38,515 bases of DNA from Picosynechococcus sp. PCC 7002. Its GTDB lineage: Bacteria > Cyanobacteriota > Cyanobacteriia > Cyanobacteriales > MRBY01. The position numbers and the translations under genes are program-made. The DNA lies in assembly GCF_963860125.1 (NCBI RefSeq), contig NZ_CAWLFA010000005.1, positions 1-38,515 of the forward strand, in the 5' to 3' direction. Shown here one piece after another: positions 14,467-21,352 of this stretch. Positions within the stretch are counted from its first letter, which is position 1. The number at the start of each line of letters is the position of its first letter. The notes beneath the pieces were generated by a model, which was not told the DNA's origin, did no database searches, and saw only the letters and a program-made list of their open reading frames with translations.

Positions 14467-14787
14467 TTAGGAAGCAGATAGACCATTTGCAGACTCCTGA
14501 ATATCATCTAACTCAATCCGCAAACGTTTCCCAACGATCGCCGCTGCCTTTTCCATAGTCTTCAGCGTCACCGAGGTATTTTCAGGATCAAGCAATCTTT
14601 GTAAAGAAGAACGGCTTGTCTTCATCGAAGCTGCCATCTGAGAACGACTTAAGCCTTGTCTTTCCATTTCCTGACTTAGTTGCCAAGCCAATACCCGCTT
14701 GAGGGCTAAAGCATTAACTTCGGCCAGAATGCCATCTTCTTCTAACAGGCCATCCAAGGAAGAACCGATACGCTGATTGTCTGTCAT
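14467..14787 (-). CDS. XRE-family antitoxin (HigA-like)
   Basis: 106 residues. A helix-turn-helix of the Cro/C1 (XRE) type occupies about 45-95: LSRSQMAASMKTSRSSLQRLLDP followed by SVTLKTMEKAAAIVGKRL. The N-terminal 40 residues are acidic and helical and probably wrap the toxin. The C-terminus ends in a short flexible tail. It overlaps the toxin gene by 4 nt, with the toxin first, the order usual for HigBA modules. It should neutralise the toxin by direct binding and repress the pair at the promoter upstream of 15134. Confidence 0.88.
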   Translation of the reverse strand: MTDNQRIGSSLDGLLEEDGILAEVNALALKRVLAWQLSQEMERQGLSRSQMAASMKTSRSSLQRLLDPENTSVTLKTMEKAAAIVGKRLRIELDDIQESANGLSAS

Positions 14788-15134
14788 TTTGTTGCCTCCA
14801 GGTTACTCTTTCGTTTGAGTGCTAAATTAAGCTCCTGCTGTGGGGCCTTCTGCGTTTTTTTAATGAAGCCATGCAGTAACACCATTTGCCCTTCAAAGAT
14901 GCAAAACAGAACCCTAGCAATCTTGCCCCCAGGAAGACTAGAGCGCACCTCATAGAGTCCTTTCCCCATAGGGCGACAAGTCGGCATTCCAATTGGCCAG
15001 CCATATTCAACTGTTTTGATATCAGCACCGATGATTTTTCTTTCCGATTGCTCAAGCTGCTGTAGCCAGTCCCGCACAGGCTCATTACCGCTTTCTGTTT
15101 GATAGAACCGGGCAGATAAACGTTTTGCACTCAT
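14784..15134 (-). CDS. HigB/Gp49-like toxin of the RelE superfamily
   Basis: 116 residues: RFYQTESGNEPVRDWLQQL at 9-27, then a helix with ERKIIGADIKTVE, and the strand section GLYEVRSSLPGGKIARVLFCIF (about 60-81) and VLLHGFIKKTQKAP, which is the typical Gp49/HigB pattern in which basic and aromatic residues on the sheet cut mRNA on the ribosome. It is translated before its antitoxin with a 4-nt overlap. Upstream on the minus strand are a TTGCAA and a TACAAT box and a TGTA...TACA inverted repeat that may be the operator. Plasmid stabilisation by post-segregational killing is the expected role; it could also act against phage. Confidence 0.88.
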   Translation of the reverse strand: MSAKRLSARFYQTESGNEPVRDWLQQLEQSERKIIGADIKTVEYGWPIGMPTCRPMGKGLYEVRSSLPGGKIARVLFCIFEGQMVLLHGFIKKTQKAPQQELNLALKRKSNLEATK

Positions 15135-15213
15135 ATCGACTATTGTATCTTTTTTGGTACAGTTGCAACCAATTATCTTCTCTTGCGAGAGGTGGCTGAA
15201 AGCCGGAGGGGGT

Positions 15214-15271
15214 TTCTCCCCTCTGGGGAGATGTCGATAGGCAGAGGGGGTATTTTTGTTTTACACCAAAC
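15214..15271 (+). repeat. 59-bp repeat, copy 2
   Basis: Near-identical to 10242-10300 (about four differences). It includes the same TCTCCCC-tct-GGGGAGA hairpin and a TTTTTGTTTTACACCA end. Like copy 1 it precedes a gene for an exported or membrane protein. Confidence 0.8.
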
Positions 15272-15375
15272 CAACGCGCCCTTAGAGAATCGTGAATTTC
15301 CCTTGAATTTCACCGTAAATTGGCATAAGAGAGGATTAGGTTGCTGTTTTGTGATTTTTTGTCTTACACCAGAAA

Positions 15376-16317
15376 ATGATGCTAAATTTTGCCGCACAAA
15401 AACTAAAGCCCAGTGAACCCATCCGCTACCTGTTTTCGGTGATGGTGATTTTTATGAGTTTCGGTGCCTTTCTCCTCCCCCTCGGTTCCATTGCCCAACA
15501 GCAACAGGATGACGAGCTGGAGGTAACTGAAGAAATCGCCAACAGTCCTAGCCGCTATACTTTCAATGTCAAACTGACTGAACTCGATGACCTCAAGGTA
15601 AAGGAAGGGGACACCGTAGAAATTAACCAGGTCATTGCCGATCGCCCCCAGGATCGAGATCGCCTTCTGGTGGAAAAGCAAAGATTACAGTTGGCGATCG
15701 CCCGTCTCGAAACCCTTAAAGTCACACCACCCTTGGCCCCCCGTGCTGTTCCAATGACTCCGGAATTGCCCCCGGTCAGCTACGAAACCCACAAAGCTAA
15801 TATCGCCCAAGCCACTACCAAATTAGAATTAGCCAAATTGGCGATCGCCGACCAAAAATCCCTCATTGAAGAAATTGCCCAGCTCAATGAGCCTTTGCTT
15901 GTCACCCACGAGAAAGCCAAGCTCGAAACCCTTAAAATTGACCAACAAACCGCCGAATTAGAACTCAACAAGGCGATCGCCAACCTCAAGGATGCCCAGG
16001 CCCAGCGGCAGCACCAGGAATATCTCTCTTCCCTGGCAATCGCCGAACGTATCGAACGGTCTAACGCCAATGCCCTCGCCTACCAGCAACAACTTCAGGA
16101 GTTCGAGAACCAACAGCGCATCCGCGCCTACCAACTCAGTGACCTCAACACCAAAATGGCCGATGTGGAAAATCGCCTCACTCAAATTTCTACCGTCCGC
16201 AGTCCTTACCCTGGCACTGTGCGCCGTATCAGGTGGCTGGAGCAGAGCGAAGGCACAATTAACGCCGAAATCACCCTACGACTTGGCGACCCTGACCCAA
16301 TGCCAGATCGAGAATGA
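15376..16317 (+). CDS. HlyD-like coiled-coil membrane protein
   Basis: 313 residues. A membrane or signal segment lies at about 18-40 (YLFSVMVIFMSFGAFLLPLG), then a lipoyl-like half LDDLKVKEGDTVEINQVIAD (about 72-91), a long coiled coil (about 95-270, rich in A, L, E, Q and K), and a second lipoyl-like half TVRSPYPGTVRRIRWLEQSEGTI near the end. This is the fold of membrane-fusion (periplasmic adaptor) proteins, which link an inner-membrane transporter to an outer-membrane channel; no transporter is encoded nearby. No Shine-Dalgarno precedes the ATG, and a copy of the 16-bp TTTTTGTCTTACACCA repeat ends 5 nt upstream. The last 155 nt overlap the next gene in a different phase. Confidence 0.72.
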   Translation: MMLNFAAQKLKPSEPIRYLFSVMVIFMSFGAFLLPLGSIAQQQQDDELEVTEEIANSPSRYTFNVKLTELDDLKVKEGDTVEINQVIADRPQDRDRLLVEKQRLQLAIARLETLKVTPPLAPRAVPMTPELPPVSYETHKANIAQATTKLELAKLAIADQKSLIEEIAQLNEPLLVTHEKAKLETLKIDQQTAELELNKAIANLKDAQAQRQHQEYLSSLAIAERIERSNANALAYQQQLQEFENQQRIRAYQLSDLNTKMADVENRLTQISTVRSPYPGTVRRIRWLEQSEGTINAEITLRLGDPDPMPDRE

Positions 16318-16798
16318 CCCCGACCTACAAGTTATTGTCCAGGCTAAAAATGTGGAAGCATCTCGCCTTGAAAATCTTGAAGCTTCTGTTGACTACCAAC
16401 GCGATCGCCGCTGGACGACTTGGTTAAACCCCAATCCCATCGGTATCATTCAAAATCTCTTTGGGGGTGGCGATCGCCAACGCGCCGAAATCCAAATCCG
16501 CACCACCGAAGCCCAAGCCGATGCCAGTCGCCTCAATTTAGTAGAAGCTGATATCAGAACTGAAATGAGAAGACAGGCGATCGCCGACCAAATCCAAGCC
16601 GACCTTGATCAACTGGCCCAACTTGAAACCGAACTCACCGCCGAGCAAAAACGCCTTCAACTTTTTGAAATCTACTTCCAGCGTGGCCAGGGTAGCCCTG
16701 CCGAATATCTCAATTTCCAGAATCGTTTGGCCCAACTAACCGCAAAAAAAGAGAACCTAACCGCAAAGATTAACGATATTTGCGAAGATGAACAGTAG
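16163..16798 (+). CDS. secreted coiled-coil protein with signal peptide
   Basis: 211 residues starting MWKIASLKFLPS. Residues 1-31 form a clean signal peptide: K in the n-region, a hydrophobic core AVLTLALCAVSGG and an A-K-A cleavage site before QLTPKS. The mature protein has DLATLTQC, a middle section with RRWTTWLNPNPIG and LFGGGDRQRAE, and then long helices like those of TolC-type or adaptor hairpins, ending in AKINDICEDEQ. It is therefore probably periplasmic and a partner of the HlyD-like protein. The signal peptide is encoded inside the last 155 nt of the preceding gene in another phase. No Shine-Dalgarno is visible, so translation may depend on coupling. A strong terminator follows. Confidence 0.72.
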   Translation: MWKIASLKFLPSAVLTLALCAVSGGWSRAKAQLTPKSPYDLATLTQCQIENDPDLQVIVQAKNVEASRLENLEASVDYQRDRRWTTWLNPNPIGIIQNLFGGGDRQRAEIQIRTTEAQADASRLNLVEADIRTEMRRQAIADQIQADLDQLAQLETELTAEQKRLQLFEIYFQRGQGSPAEYLNFQNRLAQLTAKKENLTAKINDICEDEQ

Positions 16799-16819
16799 AA
16801 CAAAAACACTGACAGACTT

Positions 16820-16856
16820 CCTTGGGTATCCAACAGCCCAAGGATTTTTCATTTTT
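16820..16856 (+). terminator. intrinsic terminator after the HlyD-like operon
   Basis: CCTTGGG and CCCAAGG form a 7-bp stem with a 10-nt loop, followed by ATTTTTCATTTTT. It is 22 nt after the stop at 16798. Confidence 0.85.
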
Positions 16857-17231
16857 CCCCTAGTTCTTGAAATATCGTGCGCCATGCGCGGTTTATAAAC
16901 ACATCGCTCTACGCCGCGAAGGGCACGTGCCCCCAAGGGGGCTTTATACTGGCGAACTTGCATACTCCCGAAAAGTTCACTGCCTCGCCACAGGTTATTG
17001 AGGCCACACAGGTTTTTTATTTTCCCCGCTAAATACCCGCTACAAAGCCTATACCGAGCTGCGGCGCTGATATTGATTTCGGTCTGGCCCCATGCGCGAC
17101 TTCCAGAGGCACGGTTGCTGGTGTATTGGCGAGGTTATTTTCCGCGCGGCCAGGGTGCATTTTTCTCGCGCACTCCGGGCTTTCCGCTGGTCGTTACTGA
17201 ATTGCCAAAGGCTACTGAGCGGGGGAAGAAA
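16857..17231. other. intergenic region with overlapping GC palindromes
   Basis: No supported gene. At 16921-16932 lies the perfect palindrome GGGCACGTGCCC; it overlaps GCCCCC-aa-GGGGGC at 16929-16942, which is followed by TTTAT. These can form mutually exclusive hairpins. The remaining sequence has no protein-like frame. Confidence 0.5.
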
Positions 17232-17567
17232 CCCGTGCGGTGTGGCCGCGTTGTTGTTTTTTGGGGGTTTTGCCCGTGTTTTTGTTCTGTTGGTTTCTCG
17301 TTTCTGTCTTGTTTCTCGTTGTCTTTGGTCGTTCTGGTTCGGCTGGCTCGGCTTCTGGTGTTTCTCGTTCGGTGCCCGTGGTTGTTTCCGGCCCTGCTTG
17401 TTCTCTGGCGGTGCGGGCGGCTGTCGTTCCCTCGTCTTGTTGCCTGCTGCTCTCTCGCTCTGGTCGTCCGCTTTCTGGTGGGGCGTTGTCGGCCCGGGTC
17501 GGTCGGCTCCGTCGTGCTGGGGTTCTGGTCTAGTTGACTTCGGCGAGCTCAGTCGAGTCGTCGTTCT

Positions 17568-17592
17568 GGGGGTTCGCCCCCTTTTGTTTTTT
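17568..17592 (+). terminator. intrinsic terminator, first of a pair
   Basis: GGGGG-ttcg-CCCCC (17568-17581) followed by TTTTGTTTTTT. The UUCG loop is of the very stable tetraloop type. Confidence 0.85.
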
Positions 17593-17618
17593 GTCCTTTC
17601 GTTGCTGAGGTTTTTGTC

Positions 17619-17906
17619 GTGATTCGTCGTTCTTTTTCCGTTGGCCGTTCTGGTTCCCGTGTTCTGGTTCCGTTCCGCCGTGTTTCTGGCCTTGCCCTGT
17701 CCTGCGGCTGTGTTGGTTGGTCGGTGCGCGGCTCGTTCCGGGCTTTCTCTGGCTCGGTGGTCTGGGCTGAGTTCGCTTCCCCTGGTGCTGCGGCTCGGTT
17801 CGGGTTCCGGGCTTCCCGCTTGGTGGGTGTTCCGGTCTGGGTGCGTCCCGGGGTCTGCTCTGTCTCTGGCCCGGTCTGGGTTGTTTCGGTTCCTGTTTCT
17901 CGCTAG
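17619..17906 (+). CDS. possible 95-residue protein in the adenine-depleted region
   Basis: GTG start with GAGG at 17607-17610 eight bases upstream, and a stop 10 nt before a strong terminator, so it is framed like a gene. The product uses almost only A, C, F, G, L, P, R, S, V and W, since codons without A allow nothing else. The second half (WAEFASPGAAARFGFRASRL, then VPVWVRPG and a WVVSVPVS end) alternates strand and helix in a way that a real small domain would. An open frame of similar size (17240-17533) precedes the first terminator but has no ribosome site. With stops suppressed by composition this may be chance. Confidence 0.35.
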   Translation: MIRRSFSVGRSGSRVLVPFRRVSGLALSCGCVGWSVRGSFRAFSGSVVWAEFASPGAAARFGFRASRLVGVPVWVRPGVCSVSGPVWVVSVPVSR

Positions 17907-17916
17907 TTGTTCTGCT

Positions 17917-17939
17917 GGGGGCTTCGCCCCCTTTTTTTT
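17917..17939 (+). terminator. intrinsic terminator, second of a pair
   Basis: GGGGGC-ttc-GCCCCC followed by eight Ts (17932-17939), almost identical in design to the terminator at 17568. Confidence 0.9.
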
Positions 17940-17956
17940 GACAGTCTCCCTAGATA

Positions 17957-18850
17957 ATGGAGAGAGTCAATATTGCAGCATCCATGAGAGACATCAAGTG
18001 GGCGATCGCCTTAGCCAAATCAATCATCAAGCATCCCATCCGAGCTATCCCTTTATTGATTGGCATCGGCCTAGTCTTTTTTGGCGCACAAAATTACGAA
18101 CCCCCCACGGAACCCAACGAGGCGCAAAACTCTGCTCCAACTCAATCCCAACCGACAGACTCCCAAGGTGCAACTGCCCCGCAAGCGGCGATTGCCCAGA
18201 ATAATCCTTGTCCTGTGCATCTTCCCAATGGTTTACCCACCGGAACGCCAGCCACTAATGACCTAGTGGTGCGAGATATCTACTGCCTCAGTTCAAACGA
18301 CCGCAGCAAGTTTGCTGATTGGGTTGCCTTCCGCTTAGACCGAGCCACCATCACTGGCAGTTCTGACCAAGACCGGGAATGGGAAGCAGATCCCAAAATT
18401 CACCGTGATGAAACCCTCGAACCCGAAGACTTTCGCGGAGCCTACAAATGGGGTAACTACGACCGAGGCCACCTAGCACCCTTGGCATCATTCCGAGGTA
18501 AGAACTGGCAGCAGGTGAACTATCTCAGCAACATCACTCCCCAGAAAGCTGCCTTGAACCGAGGCACTTGGAAAGAATTAGAAGACTATGAACGGGATTT
18601 AGTACAGGAATACGGTGAGGTTTATGTGATTGTTGGCACTGCCTATGATAATCAGCCCCTCAGCCTCATCAATGCCGACGAGCCTAACGATATTCCTGAC
18701 TACTTTTGGCGCATTATTCAATATGGAAATACTACTGAAGCTTATCTGCTTCCCCAAGAAACCCCGAGTAGTACTGATTTCCGTCAAGGCAAAACGACTG
18801 TTCAGGAGATTGAGCGGTGGACTGGTTTGAATTTTGGCTTACAAAAATGA
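17957..18850 (+). CDS. membrane-anchored DNA/RNA non-specific endonuclease
   Basis: 297 residues of the Serratia-nuclease (NUC, beta-beta-alpha metal) superfamily, which cut DNA and RNA without sequence preference using one magnesium ion. DRGH at 169-172 gives the catalytic His, and SNITPQKAALNRGTWKELE at 191-209 gives the metal Asn and the supporting Glu. A single membrane segment at about 30-45 (IPLLIGIGLVFFGAQ) and a P/Q/T-rich linker place the enzyme outside the plasma membrane. Cys 85 and 110 could form a disulphide. It resembles competence or nutrient nucleases of the EndA and NucA type, and might also cut incoming phage or competitor DNA. An ATG at 17984 is an alternative start. HIP1 at about 18001 marks it as long resident. 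Confidence 0.88.
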   Translation: MERVNIAASMRDIKWAIALAKSIIKHPIRAIPLLIGIGLVFFGAQNYEPPTEPNEAQNSAPTQSQPTDSQGATAPQAAIAQNNPCPVHLPNGLPTGTPATNDLVVRDIYCLSSNDRSKFADWVAFRLDRATITGSSDQDREWEADPKIHRDETLEPEDFRGAYKWGNYDRGHLAPLASFRGKNWQQVNYLSNITPQKAALNRGTWKELEDYERDLVQEYGEVYVIVGTAYDNQPLSLINADEPNDIPDYFWRIIQYGNTTEAYLLPQETPSSTDFRQGKTTVQEIERWTGLNFGLQK

Positions 18851-19152
18851 TGGTATATATGCTGCCTTTGAGGCATGACTATCCATATTGTCACTGAATA
18901 TGAGTCTCTCCTACATCAGGTAGATGTTATGGGAGAACCTTGATTAATTCTTTTTTGAGGATTTTTAGGAGCTGAAACAACGAGGATGCGTTGACGATGC
19001 CAGGAAAATTTCTATTTTTCGAGGTGCTCATTAATAAGATTGACCTTATATCAATTGGTCGTTCGCATTAAAGTGTTTGACTAAGATTGTTTTTAGGGTA
19101 AGCTTAAAATAATTAACTCATGTCGTTCTCAATACGACATTTTTTAAAACTA
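18851..19152. other. AT-rich leader region upstream of the retron
   Basis: No gene is seen. Two small hairpins follow the nuclease stop (TGCCT-ttg-AGGCA near 18864 and CATATT-gtcactg-AATATG near 18890), neither with a T-tract. A terminator-like hairpin at 19120-19145 stands just before the retron RNA. No convincing promoter could be placed between it and the RNA. Confidence 0.5.
19120..19145 (+). terminator. terminator-like hairpin before the retron RNA
   Basis: ATGTCGT and ACGACAT form a 7-bp stem with a 7-nt loop and run into six Ts. It is 7 nt before the a1 repeat of the retron RNA, so it either insulates the cassette or is part of its leader. Confidence 0.65.
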
Positions 19153-19320
19153 AATAACTTGCAACTATCATATAGATTTCCGTTGTTGATCCTGCGACGG
19201 TGTATCACCCGGTCTACTTAAAACAAGTGTAGACAATTGTAACTTTACTATTCAATAATGCTACGATTAGACACTCGTAAATGCATATGCGTCAAAGTAA
19301 GTATAGGGTTGCAAGTTGTT
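19153..19320 (+). ncRNA. retron msr-msd non-coding RNA
   Basis: The RNA from which the reverse transcriptase makes msDNA. The ends are the a1/a2 inverted repeats: 19153-19165 (AATAACTTGCAAC) pairs over 13 bp with 19308-19320 (GTTGCAAGTTGTT), one pair being G-U. The msr part has two stem-loops: CCGTTGT/GCGACGG at 19180-19200 and GTCTAC/GTAGAC at 19212-19234. The msd part is one long hairpin: ACTTTACT (19242-19249) with AGTAAGT (19296-19302), and inside it ATGC-TACGA (19258-19266) with TCGTA (19275-19279) and GCAT (19283-19286). The branching guanosine may be G19175. The reverse transcriptase starts 24 nt after a2. Boundaries are inferred by eye from pairing. Confidence 0.8.
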
Positions 19321-19344
19321 AGTTTTTTTTATCTTTTTAGGTAA

Positions 19345-20457
19345 ATGCCGAATCAAGTTAAAAATAAAAATTTATTCTACAAGTCGAAAGGAGAGTTTGC
19401 AAAAAATAACAAAACTCTTGTTAAAAGTTTTAGAAGTTTGCAGACTCCCCAGAACGTAGCTGTTTTGTTAGATGTTGAATATGATAAATTGATTTATCAT
19501 ATATATTCTTCTAATGTAGATGAACGCTATAAAAAATTTGAAGTATATAAAAAATCAGGTGGTATTCGTACCATTACAACACCTGTTACTTCGTTGAAAT
19601 TTATTCAATGGAAACTAAATCAAGTATTAAATGCTGTTTATCAACCTAAGCCTGCTGTGCATGGCTTTACTTTAAATAAAAATATTTTAACTAATGCGCA
19701 AGCTCATGTTGGTAAAAGATTTGTTTTAAATCTTGATTTGGAGGACTTTTTTCCATCAATTAATTTTGGTCGAGTACGTGGTCTTTTTATGGCTCCACCT
19801 TATCAATTGCCAGCAGGTGTGGCGACGGTATTAGCTCAAATTTGTTGCTATGATAATCAGCTACCGCAAGGTGCTCCTACGTCGCCGATTGTGAGTAATA
19901 TGATTTGCGCCAAAATGGATACTCAGCTCCAGCGTTTGGCGAAAGAATGTCGAGCTACTTATACGCGTTATGCTGATGATATTACTTTTTCAACAACTTT
20001 ACGTGAGTTTCCTGAAGATCTCGCTTATCCCGTTAAGACAGAAGAGGGTACTCAATTTGTTTTAGGTGATCATCTTTTACAAATTATCGCTGAAAACGGT
20101 TTCAAGATTAATAATCAGAAAACTCGACTGCAAACTAAAGGTAGTCATCAAGAGGTAACTGGTCTTACAGTTAATCAGTTTCCTAATGTAAAGCGTACTT
20201 ATGTTCGTCAAATTAGGGCAATGCTTTATGCTTGGGAAAAATTTGGCTTACAGCAGGCGTCACAAGAATATTATTTTTTTTATAAAGATTATAATAGACT
20301 TCCACTAAAGTTCAATAATAAAAGCTCAGAAGATGACTTTGTCCAAGTAATTAAAGGAAAAATTGAGTATTTGGGTATGATAAGAGGGAAACAAGATTCT
20401 ATATATAGAAAATATATTTCTAAATTCAATTATCTAAAAAATTATAATGGAAGATAA
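19345..20457 (+). CDS. retron reverse transcriptase
   Basis: 370 residues. Retron-specific marks are present: NAQAH at 117-121 (motif X, NAxxH) and VTG at 271-273 (motif Y). Catalytic motifs: NLDLEDFFPSI near 129-139, QGAPTSP at 175-181 and YADD at 209-212 supply the three aspartates. There is no maturase or endonuclease domain, so it is not a group II intron enzyme. It copies the msd part of the upstream RNA, starting from the 2'-OH of an internal guanosine, giving an RNA-DNA hybrid that in known retrons holds a toxic effector inactive until a phage interferes. The TAGG before the ATG is a weak ribosome site. The gene is AT-rich, lacks HIP1 and overlaps the next gene by 11 nt. Confidence 0.96.
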   Translation: MPNQVKNKNLFYKSKGEFAKNNKTLVKSFRSLQTPQNVAVLLDVEYDKLIYHIYSSNVDERYKKFEVYKKSGGIRTITTPVTSLKFIQWKLNQVLNAVYQPKPAVHGFTLNKNILTNAQAHVGKRFVLNLDLEDFFPSINFGRVRGLFMAPPYQLPAGVATVLAQICCYDNQLPQGAPTSPIVSNMICAKMDTQLQRLAKECRATYTRYADDITFSTTLREFPEDLAYPVKTEEGTQFVLGDHLLQIIAENGFKINNQKTRLQTKGSHQEVTGLTVNQFPNVKRTYVRQIRAMLYAWEKFGLQQASQEYYFFYKDYNRLPLKFNNKSSEDDFVQVIKGKIEYLGMIRGKQDSIYRKYISKFNYLKNYNGR

Positions 20458-21352
20458 AAACCTTATCGAAGAAGTAGAAAAAATAAAAAAAATAATTATT
20501 CTATTTTTTAGTGATTCTATTTCTTTTTGGAAAAAATCTAATTTTGACTATAGTAAAAATTTAGAGCAAGAACTACATTTACTAAATGGCAAACATGAAA
20601 ATGATATACCTAATGGAATAATAACGCAAAAAACAACAGCTGAAAATACTTTAAGGAGACCTAGGCATCCCTCAAACGAATTATTTGTTTTTACTCGAAT
20701 AATGGAAGATGCCAAGATTAATATATTATATCCAAAGGCATATGAAGAATTGTTGACTGTTCAATCCGATCTTATTAGAGCCTATCAAGATGATAATAAG
20801 AAAGAAGTTCTGACTGAATTTAGGGTTATGCTAGAAAGTCTAATGTTAGTTACTCTCGACTATGGATTATCCATTAAAGAACAGAGTTTTATTAGAGCAT
20901 TTAAAAAAATAAAAGGCAATCGTCATCTAACGTCAGATATCTTTGTTGAAATTAAAAAAGGTGCAACAAATAAAGAAAAAAGAATACCTTATAACAATAC
21001 TTATTTTCTTTTGTATGAAGTAGCCGAAGAATTATTTGAAACTAATATAAATATAGCTTTTGAAATGTTGCTTGAATCAAGGTTTAGGGATTTTTATTCT
21101 TGTAAGCCTGATATAAAATTAAGATATGAAAGATTTAAGGAAATCATGTCTGGTAGAAACCATAGAAGTCACACTAGGATTGATGGTTTACAGATATTAA
21201 GAAAACAAGGCTCTAGAAGATTCACTAGAAATGAAAGAAATAGAGAGAGATTTCATAAAATGGTACAAAAACGAGATTTTTATGCACTTCTCAGTAATGA
21301 TGTACTATGGTTTCTGAAGGAAATTGTAAAATATTTTCTTTCTAGGCAATAA
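20447..21352 (+). CDS. candidate retron effector with HEPN-like RNxxxH motif
   Basis: 301 residues, overlapping the reverse transcriptase gene by 11 nt, so the two are translated together. It matches no effector family that I know. The sequence is basic and mainly helical: LIEEVEKIKKIIILFF at 6-21, a long pair of helices at about 95-140, another at 185-210, and a C-terminal FLKEIVKYFL. RNHRSH at 237-242 fits the RNxxxH (Rx4H) active-site signature of HEPN ribonucleases, and lies between helices as in that fold. If so, the protein would kill infected cells by cutting RNA when the retron is disturbed. The motif is short, so the HEPN reading is inference; the link to the retron rests on gene overlap. 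Confidence 0.7.
   Translation: MEDKNLIEEVEKIKKIIILFFSDSISFWKKSNFDYSKNLEQELHLLNGKHENDIPNGIITQKTTAENTLRRPRHPSNELFVFTRIMEDAKINILYPKAYEELLTVQSDLIRAYQDDNKKEVLTEFRVMLESLMLVTLDYGLSIKEQSFIRAFKKIKGNRHLTSDIFVEIKKGATNKEKRIPYNNTYFLLYEVAEELFETNINIAFEMLLESRFRDFYSCKPDIKLRYERFKEIMSGRNHRSHTRIDGLQILRKQGSRRFTRNERNRERFHKMVQKRDFYALLSNDVLWFLKEIVKYFLSRQ

Larger units (their letters stand above)
17232..17940 (+). other. adenine-depleted region with two terminators
   Basis: From 17232 to 17531 there is no A in 300 consecutive bases, and only about 9 As occur in the whole 709 bp. Runs without A also cover 17623-17769 and 17771-17904. The complementary strand is correspondingly free of T. Stop codons are thus rare in all frames, and open frames here mean little by themselves. 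Two near-identical strong terminators at 17568 and 17917 read in the plus direction, which suggests two plus-strand transcripts of about 340 nt. Confidence 0.9.

Noticed and set aside
15183..15416. 77-codon plus-strand open frame before the HlyD-like gene
   Set aside because: It mostly translates the 59-bp repeat and neighbouring spacer, as does a similar minus-strand frame at 10126-10332.
16998..17622. Long plus-strand open frames in two phases entering the adenine desert
   Set aside because: Absence of A removes stop codons in every frame. The products are low-complexity F/L/V/S/C/R/G/W strings without ribosome sites, so length is not evidence here.
17232..17940. Adenine desert as the variable repeat of a diversity-generating retroelement
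   Set aside because: The reverse transcriptase nearby has retron motifs, no matching adenine-rich template repeat was found, and the region is much longer than known variable repeats.
19345..20457. Group II intron reverse transcriptase
   Set aside because: No maturase X domain, no HNH domain and no intron RNA domain V; NAxxH and VTG motifs and the a1/a2 repeats fit a retron.
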